Source of the DNA: Sulfitobacter sp. THAF37
GTDB lineage: Bacteria > Pseudomonadota > Alphaproteobacteria > Rhodobacterales > Rhodobacteraceae
Direction: 5' to 3'
NCBI RefSeq assembly: GCF_009363555.1
Contig: NZ_CP045372.1
Coordinates: forward strand, 1,116,001-1,180,000
DNA: 64,000 bases
Part shown: positions 18,507-26,404 of the stretch, piece by piece
Position numbering within the stretch: position 1 is the stretch's first letter
How the letters are laid out: each line of letters starts with the position of its first letter
Position numbers and translations under genes: made by a program
Notes under the pieces: model-generated
What the model was told of the DNA's origin: nothing
The model's input: the letters and a program-made list of their open reading frames with translations, nothing else
Database searches by the model: none

Positions 18507-19450
18507 GTTCGCGACCTGAGCCTCGGGTCCACCGCCGCATAGGCGAGATCAACAAGGAAGTTCACCAAAATGACCGAAAACACCAGCAGCATCACGACGG
18601 ATTCCACGACGATCAGGTCCCGGGCCGAGATCGACTGGAACACCAGCCGTCCAAGCCCGGGCAGATAGAAGACCTGTTCAATGATGATCGACCCGGCCAG
18701 AAGGAAAGAGAACTGCAGGCCGATGATCGTCAGCACCGGGATCAGCGCGTTGCGCAGCCCGTGCCGCCACAGCGCCTGCCGTTCGCTCAGCCCTTTGGCG
18801 CGTGCGGTGCGCATGAAGTCCTCACCAAGGACGTCCAGCAGCGATGACCGCATGACCCGCGCCAGAATCGCCGCCTGCGGCAATGCCAGCGCGACGGCAG
18901 GCAGTGTCAGTGCGTGGATGCCTGCCCAAAAGCCGCTGTCCCATCCGGCAAAGCCCCCCGCCGCGAACCAGCGCAGATTGATGGCAAAGACCAGCACAAG
19001 CATCATTGCGAACCAGAAGTTTGGGACCGCCACGCCCAGTTGCGTCGCCCCCATTACGCCGATGTCTCCGGCCTGCCCGCGGCGGGACGCCGCGAAAAGG
19101 CCCGCGGGAAAGGCCACCGCCGTGCTAAGCACAAGCGCGTAGATCGCCAACGGCAATGAGACCCACAACCGGTCAGCTACCATGCCGATCACCGGCGTCC
19201 GGTAGGTGTAGGATGTTCCGAAATCTCCGGTCAGCATGCCGCCGACCCAGGACAGGTACCGCTGGACCTTGGATTCGTCCAACCCAAGCTCCGTACGCAG
19301 GGCCGCCAGAGTCTCTGGCTGGGCGTTCATCCCCAACATGAACGAAGCCGGGTCGCCCGGTGCGACTTCGATCACCGCGAAAATCACCACGGACGCGACG
19401 GCGAGGCTCAGCAGCAGGGAGAGCAATCTTTTGAAGGTGTACCTGACCAT
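18503..19450 (-). CDS. Dipeptide-type ABC transporter permease (DppB-like)
   Basis: A 315-residue permease with six predicted transmembrane helices. The N-terminal helix and P-G-D-P-A-S-F-M segment fit the DppB/OppB branch, as does the cytoplasmic loop A-R-A-K-G-L-S-E-R, the EAA-type contact with the ATPase. It is the first gene of the operon. No periplasmic binding protein gene lies next to it in the window; the next gene, 274 bases away on the other strand, is an HdeA-like protein. The transported compound is therefore unknown. Confidence 0.93.
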   Translation of the reverse strand: MVRYTFKRLLSLLLSLAVASVVIFAVIEVAPGDPASFMLGMNAQPETLAALRTELGLDESKVQRYLSWVGGMLTGDFGTSYTYRTPVIGMVADRLWVSLPLAIYALVLSTAVAFPAGLFAASRRGQAGDIGVMGATQLGVAVPNFWFAMMLVLVFAINLRWFAAGGFAGWDSGFWAGIHALTLPAVALALPQAAILARVMRSSLLDVLGEDFMRTARAKGLSERQALWRHGLRNALIPVLTIIGLQFSFLLAGSIIIEQVFYLPGLGRLVFQSISARDLIVVESVVMLLVFSVILVNFLVDLAYAAVDPRLRSRT

Positions 19451-19603
19451 TTTTCAGAAGGTTATGCGCAGTCGTGAGAGCCGTCCAGAGCAGATGACAA
19501 CGCATCTGGCGCGGGCCTTCACATCGTCTAGAATTTGTTCATTCATCATCGCCGAGCCCGCCTGTCAGCGGAATTCCGCATGTTATTTCAGAACCAATTC
19601 TCT

Positions 19604-19617
19604 ATTTGAATTCAAAT
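19604..19617. promoter_or_regulatory. 14-bp perfect palindrome, candidate operator
   Basis: ATTTGAATTCAAAT is a perfect inverted repeat in the AT-rich 274-base gap between the divergent ABC operon and the HdeA-like gene. The position suits a regulator acting on one or both promoters. No regulator gene adjoins it, so the binder is unknown. Confidence 0.45.
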
Positions 19618-19724
19618 GATTGGATCATTTCAGGCGGCTGTTGCCTGCAGAAAACTTTGCGCGAATATGGAACCGTCGCTTGCTGAGGTTGTTGTCACTT
19701 CAACAGTTAGCAAAGGAGATTAAG

Positions 19725-20135
19725 ATGAATATTGCACTCAAAACGCTCGCCGCAGCCACTCTTGCCGGGTCGTTTGCCGCACCGGTTTTCGCCGCTGCGC
19801 ACATGGATGTGTCGACCATGACCTGCGAGCAATACAATGAACTGGGTGGTGCGGACCGCGACAAGGTCGCGATGATGGTTCTGGCCGATATGGATTCCAA
19901 CACTGCTGGCAGCGATGGCACTGCAACTGCGACCGAGTCTGCAGACATGGAGCAAGCGGAAGAAAGCAACGATACCGCATCGCTTGAAGGTTCCGCAAAC
20001 TCCACTTCCATCGCCGGTGCCGACGATGATCTGGCCATGATGGCCGAAGACATCAAGCGCCTGAACCGCGTCTGTTCGCGCAACTGGGACGCAATGGTGA
20101 CGGAAGCCGCAGCTGGCCTGCCCGGCACGCGGTAA
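19725..20135 (+). CDS. HdeA/HdeB-like secreted protein with acidic linker
   Basis: A 136-residue protein with a signal peptide (cleavage likely near residue 24, F-A-A-A-H). The mature part has D-V-S-T-M-T-C-E-Q-Y around C34 and L-N-R-V-C-S-R-N-W around C117, the two cysteines expected for the HdeA/B acid-stress family. Between them residues 57-101 form a stretch dominated by Asp, Glu, Ser, Thr, Ala and Gly, which is longer than in typical HdeA proteins. GGAG precedes the ATG at good distance. If the family holds, it is a periplasmic chaperone-like protein; the acidic insert makes a different role possible. Confidence 0.72.
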   Translation: MNIALKTLAAATLAGSFAAPVFAAAHMDVSTMTCEQYNELGGADRDKVAMMVLADMDSNTAGSDGTATATESADMEQAEESNDTASLEGSANSTSIAGADDDLAMMAEDIKRLNRVCSRNWDAMVTEAAAGLPGTR

Positions 20136-20206
20136 CTTGGCCGATTGACCGGTCCGCGCCATGCGTGGTTCTTCTCAGCAATGAGGCCGGAATAAACTAG
20201 TGAAGT

Positions 20207-20230
20207 TTGGGGCACCTTCGGGTGCCCCAA
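20207..20230 (+). terminator. Hairpin with UUCG loop after HdeA-like gene
   Basis: TTGGGGCACC (20207-20216) pairs perfectly with GGTGCCCCAA (20221-20230) across the tetraloop TTCG. No T-run follows on either strand, so it may act as a terminator or as a 3' end stabiliser. It separates the HdeA-like gene from the convergent thiolase gene. Confidence 0.6.
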
Positions 20231-20379
20231 GTGCATTGGGCATCTGACGTATAGAAAGATGTCACGTCGGGAAACGGTCCCCGGACATTCCGTTGAGCCT
20301 TCAGGCGGCTGATCCCGCCCTTTCATACAAGCAAGCGCGTGCAGACAAGTCAGGCCCGCGCGTACCGATATTCAGCGTC

Positions 20380-21561
20380 TCACCCCATGCGCTCGATCGC
20401 CAGCGCAATGCCCTGACCGCCGCCGATACACATCGTGATCAGGGCACGTTTGCCGCCGATCCGTTCCAGTTCGTACAACGCCTTGACCGTGATGATCGCG
20501 CCTGTGGCACCCACCGGATGTCCCAATGCGATGGCCCCGCCGTTGGGGTTCACCTTGGCCGGGTCGAAGTTCAGCTTCCGGGATACCGCGACCGCCTGGG
20601 CGGCGAAAGCCTCGTTGCTTTCAATGACATCGAAATCTTCGGCCCGCAAACCGGTGCGTTCCAGCAGCTTTTCGACAGCAGGGACCGGGCCGATCCCCAT
20701 CACCTCGGGCCGGACTCCGGCGTGGGCATAGCCGAGGATACGCGCGCGCGGGGTCAGCCCGGCCTTTTGTGCCGCGTCGGCGGTGGCCAGCACCAGGGCG
20801 GCGGCCCCGTCGTTGATGCCGCTGGCGTTTCCGGCGGTCACTGCGCCATCTTTCTTGAATACGGGGCGCAGACCGGCAAGCGCCTCTGCGGTGGTGGCCT
20901 TGGGATGCTCGTCCACCTCAAAGGCGACGGTCTCACGCTTTACCTTCACATCGACAGGGGTGATCTGTTCCTTGAAATGTCCCGCCTCAATGGCAGCACG
21001 TGCCCTTTCCTGGCTTTCCAGTGCGAAAGCATCCATGTCTGCCCGGCTGATGCCGTGTTCCGCGGCGACGTTTTCGGCGGTGACACCCATATGGCCACTG
21101 CCAAAGGGGCAGTTGAGCGTGCCCAGCATCATATCGACGGATCTGACGTCACCCATTTTCTGCCCCCAGCGGGCGTTCTGCAGAAGGTAGGGCGACCGCG
21201 ACATGTTCTCGGCACCACCGGCAAGGCCGAATTCCGCATCGCCCAGCATCAGGGATTGCATGACCGAAACGATGGCCTGAACACCGGAGCCGCACAGGCG
21301 GTTCACGTTCATCGCGGGAACCTCTTCCGGGACACCTGCCTGCATGGCGGCGACCCGCGACAGATACATGTCGCGCGGTTCGGTGTTGATCACATTGCCG
21401 AAAGCGACATGCCCGATGCGGTCCGGGGCGACACCGGCCCGTTCGATTGCCGCTTTCGCCGCTGTGCAGCCCAGGTCGATGGGCGCAACACCCGCCAGCG
21501 CCCCGCCGAAGGTGCCGATGGCGGTGCGGGCGCCGCCCAGGATTACGATATCTTTTGTCAT
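20380..21561 (-). CDS. Acetyl-CoA C-acetyltransferase (thiolase)
   Basis: A 393-residue thiolase of the degradative/biosynthetic 2-acyl type. The acylated Cys is in N-R-L-C-G-S-G near residue 90, the His in A-L-G-H-P-V-G-A-T-G-A, and the second active-site Cys in C-I-G-G-G-Q-G near the C-terminus. It condenses or cleaves acetoacetyl-CoA. It is divergent from the XRE-cupin regulator and thus shares its intergenic region and the first candidate operator. Whether it is functionally tied to threonine breakdown (which yields acetyl-CoA via Kbl) is inference. Confidence 0.94.
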   Translation of the reverse strand: MTKDIVILGGARTAIGTFGGALAGVAPIDLGCTAAKAAIERAGVAPDRIGHVAFGNVINTEPRDMYLSRVAAMQAGVPEEVPAMNVNRLCGSGVQAIVSVMQSLMLGDAEFGLAGGAENMSRSPYLLQNARWGQKMGDVRSVDMMLGTLNCPFGSGHMGVTAENVAAEHGISRADMDAFALESQERARAAIEAGHFKEQITPVDVKVKRETVAFEVDEHPKATTAEALAGLRPVFKKDGAVTAGNASGINDGAAALVLATADAAQKAGLTPRARILGYAHAGVRPEVMGIGPVPAVEKLLERTGLRAEDFDVIESNEAFAAQAVAVSRKLNFDPAKVNPNGGAIALGHPVGATGAIITVKALYELERIGGKRALITMCIGGGQGIALAIERMG

Positions 21562-21658
21562 GATGTTTCCTTTGTCCTTCGTCGAATATGGCCGAACCTG
21601 AACCGAATGTCAGGACCAAACCGGCGCGTTGACTTTTCCGACAGCACCGGCAAAACCC

Positions 21659-21672
21659 TCCGTTATGACGGA
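21659..21672. promoter_or_regulatory. Candidate operator TCCGT-N4-ACGGA at the XRE-cupin start
   Basis: TCCGT (21659-21663) and ACGGA (21668-21672) form an inverted repeat with a four-base spacer, extended by one pair to CTCCGT/ACGGAG. The same half-sites with the same spacing occur upstream of kbl at 22264-22277. It overlaps the ATG at 21665, as expected for an autorepressor site. Confidence 0.6.
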
Positions 21673-22231
21673 GAAGCCGGACCCCATGTTGTCGAAACTG
21701 CCCGCCCGCCTGAAACAGGCGCGGCTGGGTCAGGGGCTGTCACTAGAGGCGGTGGCGAAACTTTCGGGTGTCTCGCGTTCCATGGTCAGCCAGATCGAAA
21801 GAGGGGAATCGTCACCGACCATCGCGACGCTGTGGAACCTTACCCGTGCTCTTCAGGTGGATTTCGCGGGGTTGCTGGACCAGGACCCGCAGGTTTCGCG
21901 GATTGAACTTTTAAGGGCGCATGACGTCCCCACCATCAACAACCTTGGATCACGCTGCCGGATCAGGATCCTGTCACCCCCGGAGGATGCAGGCCGGCAC
22001 GAGGTCTATGAACTGCGCATGGACGATGGCGGCACGCTGGACAGTGACCCGCATGCGCGCGGTGCGCGGGAGCATCTGACGGTGATCAAAGGTCAGGTCA
22101 CACTGACCAGCGGGGCCAGCCAGGAAACGCTCCAAGCGTCCGACACGGCGCGCTACCCGGCGGACGTGGCGCATTCCATCGCCGCGCGAGAAGGCCCGGT
22201 GCATGCGTTTCTCGTGGTTCGCTATACTTAG
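21665..22231 (+). CDS. XRE-family regulator with C-terminal cupin
   Basis: A 188-residue regulator. The N-terminal helix-turn-helix covers about residues 9-65, with V-A-K-L-S-G-V-S-R-S-M-V-S-Q-I-E-R-G as the recognition part. The C-terminal half is a cupin beta-barrel (about 105-185), a fold that usually binds a small ligand in this family. Three starts are possible: TTG 21629, ATG 21665 and ATG 21686. ATG 21665 is listed, but the operator covers it, and 21686 has GGAG upstream, so 21686 may be the real one. It sits upstream of kbl-tdh on the same strand and probably regulates it. Confidence 0.85.
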   Translation: MTEKPDPMLSKLPARLKQARLGQGLSLEAVAKLSGVSRSMVSQIERGESSPTIATLWNLTRALQVDFAGLLDQDPQVSRIELLRAHDVPTINNLGSRCRIRILSPPEDAGRHEVYELRMDDGGTLDSDPHARGAREHLTVIKGQVTLTSGASQETLQASDTARYPADVAHSIAAREGPVHAFLVVRYT

Positions 22232-22253
22232 GCCATCGCCAGGATCCCTTAAA

Positions 22254-22277
22254 ACGGATTTTGTCCGTAATAACGGA
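22254..22277. promoter_or_regulatory. Candidate operator for the XRE-cupin regulator upstream of kbl
   Basis: Three half-sites are seen: ACGGA (22254-22258), TCCGT (22264-22268) and ACGGA (22273-22277). The last two form TCCGT-N4-ACGGA, exactly the geometry of the site at 21659-21672. It lies 56 bases before the kbl start, in promoter territory. Confidence 0.6.
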
Positions 22278-22333
22278 TTATTTTGTTTTCAGCCGGATCA
22301 GGCCATGTTAACTGGCAGGAAAAGGACCTGCCC

Positions 22334-23521
22334 ATGACCCAAACCTATCTCAATCATATCGAAGACATGCTGGCCGAGATCGACAAGGCTGGCATGATGA
22401 AGAAAGAGCGGTTGATCACCTCGCCGCAGGCGACGACGATCAAGGTCGGCGGGCGGTCCGTCATCAACCTGTGCGCGAACAACTACCTGGGCCTGGCCGA
22501 CCATCCCGACCTGATCGCGGCCGCCAAGGATGCGATGGACCCCAAGGGGTTCGGCATGGCGTCGGTCCGGTTTATCTGCGGCACGCAGGACATCCACCGC
22601 GAGCTTGAGCAGCGCCTGGCCGCCTTTCTGGGCAAGGACGATTCGATTCTCTTTGCCGCCTGTTTCGATGCCAACGGCGGATTGTTCGAACCCCTGTTCG
22701 GACCGGAAGATGCCGTTGTCTCGGACGCGCTGAACCATGCGTCGATCATCGACGGCATCCGGCTGTGCAAGGCCAGACGCTATCGCTATGCCAACAGTGA
22801 CATGGATGACCTCGAAGGTCAGTTGAAACTGGCCCGCGAAGAAGGCGCGCGTTTTATCGTGATCGCGACCGACGGTGTGTTCAGCATGGACGGATACCTG
22901 GCCCGGCTGCCCGAGATTACGGCGCTGGCCGAGAAATACGAGGCGCTGGTCATGGTAGACGATTGCCACGCCACCGGTTTCATGGGGCCAAAGGGCGCTG
23001 GCACGCCAGCACACTTCGGGGTGGATGTGGACCTGCTGACCGGCACGCTGGGCAAGGCGCTGGGCGGGGCCCTTGGCGGTTACATCGCCGGTCCGCAGCC
23101 GGTGATCGACCTGCTGCGCCAGCGTGCGCGGCCCTATCTGTTTTCCAACTCCCTGCCGCCGGCCATCGTCATGGCGGGGCTCAAGGCGCTCGACCTGGTC
23201 GAGGCTGGCGATGACCGCCGCGCGCGCCTGTTCGAGAACACCGAATATTGGCGCGCCGGACTGGACGCACTGGGGTTCGACCTGTTGCCGGGTGAACATC
23301 CGATCGTGCCGGTGATGCTGGGCGAGGCGCAGCTTGCGCAGGATATGGCGACACATCTGTTCGAAGAAGGTGTCTATATCAGCGGGTTCTTCTTTCCGGT
23401 CGTTCCGCGCGGACAGGCGCGCATCCGGACACAGATGAACGCGGCGCTGACGCGGGATGAACTTGATCAAGCTCTCGCCGCCTTTGAGGCTGCCGGTAAG
23501 GCCTGTGGAATTCTGGCATGA
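22334..23521 (+). CDS. kbl: Glycine C-acetyltransferase (2-amino-3-ketobutyrate CoA ligase)
   Basis: A 395-residue PLP enzyme of the alpha-oxoamine synthase family that splits 2-amino-3-oxobutyrate with CoA into glycine and acetyl-Co[11 protein letters not shown] is the family N-terminal motif. [11 protein letters not shown] holds the PLP-contacting Asp and His. The Schiff-base Lys is in G-T-L-G-K-A-L-G-G. The start at 22334 has AAAGGACC upstream; the frame extends earlier without family match. It overlaps tdh by four bases, so the two steps of threonine catabolism are coupled. Confidence 0.97.
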   Translation: MTQTYLNHIEDMLAEIDKAGMMKKERLITSPQATTIKVGGRSVINLCANNYLGLADHPDLIAAAKDAMDPKGFGMASVRFICGTQDIHRELEQRLAAFLGKDDSILFAACFDANGGLFEPLFGPEDAVVSDALNHASIIDGIRLCKARRYRYANSDMDDLEGQLKLAREEGARFIVIATDGVFSMDGYLARLPEITALAEKYEALVMVDDCHATGFMGPKGAGTPAHFGVDVDLLTGTLGKALGGALGGYIAGPQPVIDLLRQRARPYLFSNSLPPAIVMAGLKALDLVEAGDDRRARLFENTEYWRAGLDALGFDLLPGEHPIVPVMLGEAQLAQDMATHLFEEGVYISGFFFPVVPRGQARIRTQMNAALTRDELDQALAAFEAAGKACGILA

Positions 23522-24570
23522 GCAACGAGATGAAGGCGCTGAGCAAGCTGCACCCCCGCGAGGGGCTTTGGCTGACCCACGCCCCGGTGCCTGAGATCGG
23601 CCCGGACGACGTGCTGATACGGATCAACAAGACCGGCATTTGCGGCACGGATATCCACATCTGGAACTGGGATGACTGGGCGGCGTCAACGGTACCGGTG
23701 CCGATGATCACCGGTCATGAATTCGCGGGCGAGATCGTCGAAATCGGGCGCAATGTCGAGGGACTGGAGATCGGCCAGCGGTGTTCGGGAGAAGGCCATC
23801 TGATCGGCAAACAATCGCGCCAGTCGCGGGCCGGAAAATTTCACCTGGACCCGGCAACCAGAGGGATCGGGGTGAACGAACAAGGCGCCTTCGCGGAATA
23901 CCTGCGTTTGCCCGCGTTCAACGTCGTTCCGCTGCCCGACACCATCAGCGATGACATCGGGGCCATTCTGGACCCGCTGGGCAATGCGGTACATACCGCG
24001 CTCAGCTTTGATCTGGTGGGTGAAGACGTGCTGATCACCGGCGCCGGGCCGATCGGCATCATGGCAGCGGCGGTGGCGCGGCATGTGGGCGCGCGGCATG
24101 TGGCGATCACCGACATCAACCCGGCGCGGCTGGACCTGGCGGCGAACGTGGCGGACGTGGTGCCCGTGAACGTGGCCAAGGAGGACCTGCGCGATGTCGT
24201 CGCGCGGTTGAAGATGAAGCAGGGCTTTGACGTGGGCATGGAAATGTCCGGCGCGCAGGCGGCGCTCGACCAGATGGTCGAGGCGATGACCATGGGTGGC
24301 CGCATCGCCATGCTGGGCATTCCGCCGGGAAAGTCGCCGGTGGATTGGAGCCGCATCGTGTTCAAGGCGATCACGATCAAAGGCGTCTACGGGCGCGAGA
24401 TTTTCGAGACCTGGTACAAGATGATCGCGATGCTGGAGAACGGTCTGGATGTTTCTGCCATCATCACCCACCGCTTTGCGGTCGATGATTTCGACGCCGG
24501 TTTCGCGGCAATGAAGTCAGGTGAGTCGGGCAAGGTCGTGTTGGACTGGACTGGCGCGCGGCGCTCCTGA
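23518..24570 (+). CDS. tdh: L-threonine 3-dehydrogenase, lacking the structural-zinc cysteines
   Basis: A 350-residue medium-chain dehydrogenase that oxidises L-threonine to 2-amino-3-oxobutyrate. The catalytic zinc ligands C42, H67 and E68 are present in I-C-G-T-D and I-T-G-H-E-F. The NAD-binding loop is G-A-G-P-I-G. In E. coli-type Tdh a second, structural zinc is held by four Cys in the lobe after G-E-G-H. Here those positions read G97, S100, S103 and D111, so no structural zinc site remains. The rest of the lobe keeps its length, which argues against a sequencing fault. Coupled to kbl by an ATGA overlap. Confidence 0.95.
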   Translation: MSNEMKALSKLHPREGLWLTHAPVPEIGPDDVLIRINKTGICGTDIHIWNWDDWAASTVPVPMITGHEFAGEIVEIGRNVEGLEIGQRCSGEGHLIGKQSRQSRAGKFHLDPATRGIGVNEQGAFAEYLRLPAFNVVPLPDTISDDIGAILDPLGNAVHTALSFDLVGEDVLITGAGPIGIMAAAVARHVGARHVAITDINPARLDLAANVADVVPVNVAKEDLRDVVARLKMKQGFDVGMEMSGAQAALDQMVEAMTMGGRIAMLGIPPGKSPVDWSRIVFKAITIKGVYGREIFETWYKMIAMLENGLDVSAIITHRFAVDDFDAGFAAMKSGESGKVVLDWTGARRS

Positions 24571-24638
24571 GCCTTCGGCCAGGTCGCCCCGCCCGCCATC
24601 CCGTTGCGCCTCGGCGCGGACGGTGCAAAACAGGTCGA

Positions 24639-25634
24639 ATGTTCAAACGTCTTCTGCATCGCCTTGCGCACCGGGTCGAGCGCGTCATCGACCGCTTGCG
24701 CGGCCAGCGCGACCGGCGGCGGGTCATCGACCCCTATATCGGCTATGCCACACCCGACCACCTGGTGGTGCGGGGCCGGGTGCTGACCGCGCTGCGCCGC
24801 AACAAACCCGTTCCCGATCAGTCGGCGTGGCTGAACCTGCGTCAGATGGTGTCGCTCTTTCTCACGGACGAAGTTGTCGGGGTCGAGGTGCGGGCGCGGG
24901 GTGTCGCGGCGCTTTCGGACGACGAAGGCTACTTTACCCTGTTGCTCCCACGGGGCGACGACACGGGTTGGGTGGACGTGACGGTTGCGATTGCAGGGCA
25001 TGAGGCTGCAGCGACCTGTCCCGTCCTGATCGCACGGGCGGACGCGTCCTATGGCGTGATTTCGGACATCGACGACACCGTGCTGCGCACCGGGGCATAT
25101 TCGCTGCCGCGCAACCTGTGGACCTCGCTCACGGGAAACGCATTGACCCGAGAGCTGTTCGAAGACGCGACGACCTTCATGGCAGACCTGTCGGATGGCG
25201 GTCGTAATCCCGTCTATTACGTCAGCTCCAGCCCCTGGAACCTGCATCATTTCCTGCGCCGCATCTTTGCCGCCGCTGGCCTGGTGGAAGGGCCGAAGTT
25301 CCTGCGCGACTACGGCATCGGAGAGACCCAGTTCATCACCGGCACGCATGGCGATCACAAAGGGTCCAGCATCGACGTGATCCTGGCCGCCAATCCTGCG
25401 CTTCGCTTCGTCCTGGTGGGCGATACCGGTCAGCACGATGCCTTTGTCTATCGCGATGCCATCGCCCGGCATCCCGGACGTATCGCGGCGGTTGTCCTGC
25501 GGGAGCCGGGGCCGGGGCCGGGTCCGGACGATGCGGCAGCGATGCAGCAGATCGCGGCCAGTGTCCGGCTGTTCCATGCGCCGACATTCGATGGTTTCGC
25601 CGAACCGCTGCGCAAGGCGCTGGGCGCAGGCTGA
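24639..25634 (+). CDS. App1-type phosphatidate phosphatase domain protein (DUF2183)
   Basis: A 331-residue protein. The second half carries the DUF2183/App1 catalytic motifs: I-S-D-I-D-D-T-V near residue 140 (HAD-like D-x-D-x-T/V), Y-V-S-S-S-P-W-N-L near residue 195, and G-D-T-G-Q-H-D near residue 268. Yeast App1 dephosphorylates phosphatidate and diacylglycerol pyrophosphate. Bacterial members are assumed to be phosphatases of lipid-like substrates. The N-terminal 130 residues form a beta-rich region with R-G-R-V-L near residue 45. No signal peptide is seen. It follows tdh after 68 bases and may be in the same transcript. Confidence 0.87.
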   Translation: MFKRLLHRLAHRVERVIDRLRGQRDRRRVIDPYIGYATPDHLVVRGRVLTALRRNKPVPDQSAWLNLRQMVSLFLTDEVVGVEVRARGVAALSDDEGYFTLLLPRGDDTGWVDVTVAIAGHEAAATCPVLIARADASYGVISDIDDTVLRTGAYSLPRNLWTSLTGNALTRELFEDATTFMADLSDGGRNPVYYVSSSPWNLHHFLRRIFAAAGLVEGPKFLRDYGIGETQFITGTHGDHKGSSIDVILAANPALRFVLVGDTGQHDAFVYRDAIARHPGRIAAVVLREPGPGPGPDDAAAMQQIAASVRLFHAPTFDGFAEPLRKALGAG

Positions 25635-25649
25635 CCGGCTGCCCCCTGC

Positions 25650-26378
25650 TCAGGGCGTCAGCGGCACCCGGCCGGTTTCGGTCAACAGCCAGCAGGCGTG
25701 CCCTTCGAACACCACCGCCGACAGCGGTTCGCCGTAACCCGCCCCGCTGTCGAGGTTGACCCGGTTGCCGTAATGACGGGCGGAGGAGACCGGCGTGTGG
25801 CCATGCACGATGAGCTTGGGGTGCGCAGCCTCGTAATCGTGGAATTCCTTGCGAATCCACAGCAGATCTTCTTCATCCTGCGCGGCCAGCGGCACGCCGG
25901 GTTTGATGCCGGCATGGCAAAAGAACAGATCGTCGGTTTCAAAGGACAATTCGAGCCGGGCCAGAAAGTCCAGATGGCTTTGCGGCACGGCATCCCGTGC
26001 GGCGCGGTGCACCGCGAGCATCCTGCTTCGCCCGCTGAAATCAATCCCGTAAGAGGCGAGCGTGGTGTCACCGCCCAGCCGTTCGTGCAGCCAGTAGAGG
26101 TTCACGGGCAGGTAGGCTTCGTGCCGGGGATAGTCCTGCATGAACCATTCGAACATGCGGTCGTGATTGCCTTTGATAAAGGTCCATGGCCTGCCTTCGC
26201 GCTGTCCTTCGATCAGCGTTTCAAGCACGCCCCGGCTGTCCGGTCCGCGATCCGTGTAGTCCCCCAGGAAGACGATGCGCGCCTGCGCGCCGCCGTCCGC
26301 TTCGATCAGGGAGAGGACCCGCTGCAGTTCGTGCAACTGTCCGTGAATGTCGCCAACGGCGTAGATGGGATTGCTCAT
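25650..26378 (-). CDS. Calcineurin-like metallophosphatase (PPP-type)
   Basis: A 242-residue protein with the full set of PPP-family motifs: G-D-I-H-G-Q (residues 9-14), G-D-Y-T-D-R-G, G-N-H-D and the late H-G-H. These bind a di-metal centre for hydrolysis of phosphomonoesters or of dinucleotide polyphosphates. It is similar to bacterial serine/threonine phosphatases and to ApaH; which substrate is used cannot be decided. The start at 26378 is ten residues inside the open frame and places the first motif at the usual distance. Convergent with the DUF2183 gene. Confidence 0.9.
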   Translation of the reverse strand: MSNPIYAVGDIHGQLHELQRVLSLIEADGGAQARIVFLGDYTDRGPDSRGVLETLIEGQREGRPWTFIKGNHDRMFEWFMQDYPRHEAYLPVNLYWLHERLGGDTTLASYGIDFSGRSRMLAVHRAARDAVPQSHLDFLARLELSFETDDLFFCHAGIKPGVPLAAQDEEDLLWIRKEFHDYEAAHPKLIVHGHTPVSSARHYGNRVNLDSGAGYGEPLSAVVFEGHACWLLTETGRVPLTP

Positions 26379-26404
26379 GGTCAGGACGTAACCCGGTCGG
26401 CAGA

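Noticed and set aside
23800..23860. Frameshift or sequencing error as the cause of the missing Cys in Tdh
   Set aside because: The frame is intact on both sides and the lobe keeps its length and other conserved residues.
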